Source: JALYGY01 sp963800975
GTDB lineage: Bacteria > Actinomycetota > Rubrobacteria > Rubrobacterales > Rubrobacteraceae
Assembly (NCBI GenBank): GCA_963800975.1
Contig: CAWDDB010000018.1
Span: 1-13,857, forward strand
Length of the DNA stretch: 13,857 nt
Direction: 5' to 3'
Each line of letters starts with the position of its first letter. Position 1 is the first letter of the stretch. The position numbers and the translations under genes were made by a program. The notes under the pieces were generated by a model. It made no database searches, had not been told where the DNA came from, and was given only the letters and a program-made list of their open reading frames with translations. Shown one piece after another: positions 12,765 to 13,857 of the stretch.

Positions 12765-13415
12765 TTACTCCGCTGCCCCGACCCTGTCTCCGACGCCCTC
12801 CAGGTAGGAGAGGGCGTCCTCTACGGGGACGACGTCGGCGTACTTGGCCTGTATGTCGATGAGGTTCGCCTCGTGTGGGCCTTGCGCCCGGTCGCCGACG
12901 CACTCGCGCGGGACGAGCGTGGGGTAACCGTACTGCAAAAGGTCGACGGCCGTTGCCCGGATGCAGCCGCTCGTCGTCGCGCCGCACAGGACTATGGTGT
13001 CTACGTCCTGGGAGACGAGGACCGAAGGCAGGTTCGTGCCGAAGAAGGCCGAGGCCCCCTTCTTCAGGATCACGACTTCGTCTTCCGCGCGCTCGAGGCG
13101 CGGGTCTATATCGACCCACTTGCCGCCGACCTGGAGATCGGCGAGGCCGGGCGCCTTCTGGAGCCAGAGGGAGCCGTCCTTCAGATTCGGCTCGAAGCCG
13201 ATGGTGGTGAAAATGACGGGCAGGCCCTTTTCGCGCGCGGCGGCGAGGAGGCGGGTCGTCGCCTCGACCTCGCTGGTGAGGTCCGAGCCCATCGTGCACT
13301 CGGGGTCGGTGAAGCCGCGGCTGAAGTCCACGACTAGCACGGCAGGGCGCCAGCCGGGCGTTATGCTCTGCCCGAGTCGGGCGCGCTCGTAGATCCGGCC
13401 CGTGTCGTCGCTCAT
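12765..13415 (-). CDS. Isochorismatase-fold amidohydrolase (N-carbamoylsarcosine amidase/maleamate type)
   Basis: The product is 216 residues. The cysteine-hydrolase triad is complete: Asp30 (VLVVDFSRGF), Lys118 (VVILKKGASAFFGT) and Cys151 (GATTSGCIRATA). The segments SAFFGTNL, GATTSGC and VPRECVGDRA with PHEANLIDI fit the N-carbamoylsarcosine amidase and maleamate amidohydrolase branch better than nicotinamidase or true isochorismatase. Such enzymes hydrolyse an amide or N-carbamoyl group, releasing ammonia and often CO2. The start overlaps the stop of the upstream hydantoinase by four bases (ATGA), implying translational coupling, so the likely substrate is the open-chain carbamoyl or amide product of that enzyme. 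Assigning a specific substrate is inference. Confidence 0.8.
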   Translation of the reverse strand: MSDDTGRIYERARLGQSITPGWRPAVLVVDFSRGFTDPECTMGSDLTSEVEATTRLLAAAREKGLPVIFTTIGFEPNLKDGSLWLQKAPGLADLQVGGKWVDIDPRLERAEDEVVILKKGASAFFGTNLPSVLVSQDVDTIVLCGATTSGCIRATAVDLLQYGYPTLVPRECVGDRAQGPHEANLIDIQAKYADVVPVEDALSYLEGVGDRVGAAE

Positions 13416-13857
13416 CGGAGGTTCTGCCCGAAGCGGGCCCGCTTCACGAACTGGCCGGTGCCGGGCTCGCCGACGAGCTCGTCGTTCTCGACGACCACCT
13501 GCCCGCGCACGAGCACCACCTCGGGGGCGCCGACGACCTCTGTCCCCTCGTAGAGGTTGTAGTCGATGTTCGAGTGGTGCCTCTCGACGGAGATCGTGTG
13601 CCGCTTCTCGGGGTCGAAGACTACGATGTCTGCGTCGCTCCCGACGGCGATGGTCCCCTTCCTCGGGTACAGCCCGAAGAACCGCGCCGGGTTGGTCGAG
13701 ACGAGCTCGACGAACCTCCGCATCGAGATGCGGTCCTCGCGCACCCCGAAGTGGTGGAGCATGTGCAGGCGGTTCTCGATGCCTGGCCCGCCGTTGGGGA
13801 TCTTGGAGAAGTCGTCCTTGCCGAGCGTCTTCTGGCCGTCCCAGTTGAAGGGGCAGT
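13412..13857 (-). CDS. D-hydantoinase / dihydropyrimidinase, 3' part
   Basis: Only the C-terminal 148 residues are in the window; the gene runs off the right edge. The visible part begins CPFNWDGQKTLGKDDFSKI, then NGGPGIENRLHMLHHFGV, FVELVSTNPARFFGLYPRKG, TIAVGSDADIVVFDP, HHSNIDYNLYEG and VVLVRGQVVVEN. These are the closing strands and helices of the cyclic amidohydrolase barrel and the C-terminal beta-sandwich of the D-hydantoinase/dihydropyrimidinase family. The metal-binding His/Lys residues and catalytic Asp lie upstream, outside the window. Members hydrolyse the cyclic amide of dihydropyrimidines, hydantoins or related imides to N-carbamoyl amino acids. It is the first visible gene of the minus-strand operon. 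Confidence 0.85.
   Translation of the reverse strand, partial: CPFNWDGQKTLGKDDFSKIPNGGPGIENRLHMLHHFGVREDRISMRRFVELVSTNPARFFGLYPRKGTIAVGSDADIVVFDPEKRHTISVERHHSNIDYNLYEGTEVVGAPEVVLVRGQVVVENDELVGEPGTGQFVKRARFGQNLR

Overview
The window is high-GC bacterial chromosome. Frequent ATA and GTG codons inside otherwise GC-rich genes, Gram-positive style AGGAGG ribosome binding sites, and FadR/MFS/SDR and hydantoinase-type catabolic clusters suggest an actinobacterium, possibly Rubrobacter-like. That assignment is inference, because no rRNA or other marker gene is present.

Layout. (1) Bases 1-2640 are an accessory, integration-scarred stretch. Two copies of one compound module (about 1-221 and 1865-2114) each carry the 3' half of tRNA-His (anticodon GTG to the acceptor end), preceded by a conserved block with phased GCAAC repeats and bracketed by TGACACCA repeats. 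They look like successive tRNA-His attachment sites. Between them lies a 1.8-kb segment with no integrase: a lone HsdR_N-like PD-(D/E)XK protein (minus strand) and a small ribbon-helix-helix protein (plus strand), separated by a leader with a 9-bp inverted repeat. After the second module comes a decayed 3' remnant of a 3-hydroxyisobutyrate-dehydrogenase-type gene. (2) 2684-5809 is a three-gene operon joined by ATGA and GTGA overlaps: a cNMP-binding-domain protein, a cNMP-domain/PlsC-type acyltransferase fusion, and a divergent CE7-like (acetyl xylan esterase fold) hydrolase. (3) 5810-6707 holds small membrane proteins and the apparent remnant of a paralogue. (4) 6793-11015 is a regulated catabolic module: a FadR-family regulator (minus strand), then divergently an MFS transporter and two SDR dehydrogenases. 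The transporter promoter has a perfect TTGACA box overlapped by a palindrome matching the FadR-family operator TNGTNNNACNA, so the local regulator probably controls uptake and oxidation of one unknown substrate. (5) 11016-11732 is a convergent intergenic region holding a truncated, frameshifted methyltransferase pseudogene between two inverted copies of a 37-39 bp repeat, with a strong G-run at its broken end. (6) 11729-13857 (minus strand) is a second catabolic operon: the 3' part of a D-hydantoinase/dihydropyrimidinase, overlapping by ATGA an isochorismatase-fold amidohydrolase of the N-carbamoylsarcosine amidase/maleamate amidohydrolase type, then an ornithine cyclodeaminase/mu-crystallin family protein. 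Together these suggest ring opening of a cyclic imide or hydantoin, amide hydrolysis, and processing of an amino acid.

No CRISPR array, complete RNA gene, insertion sequence or transposase was found.
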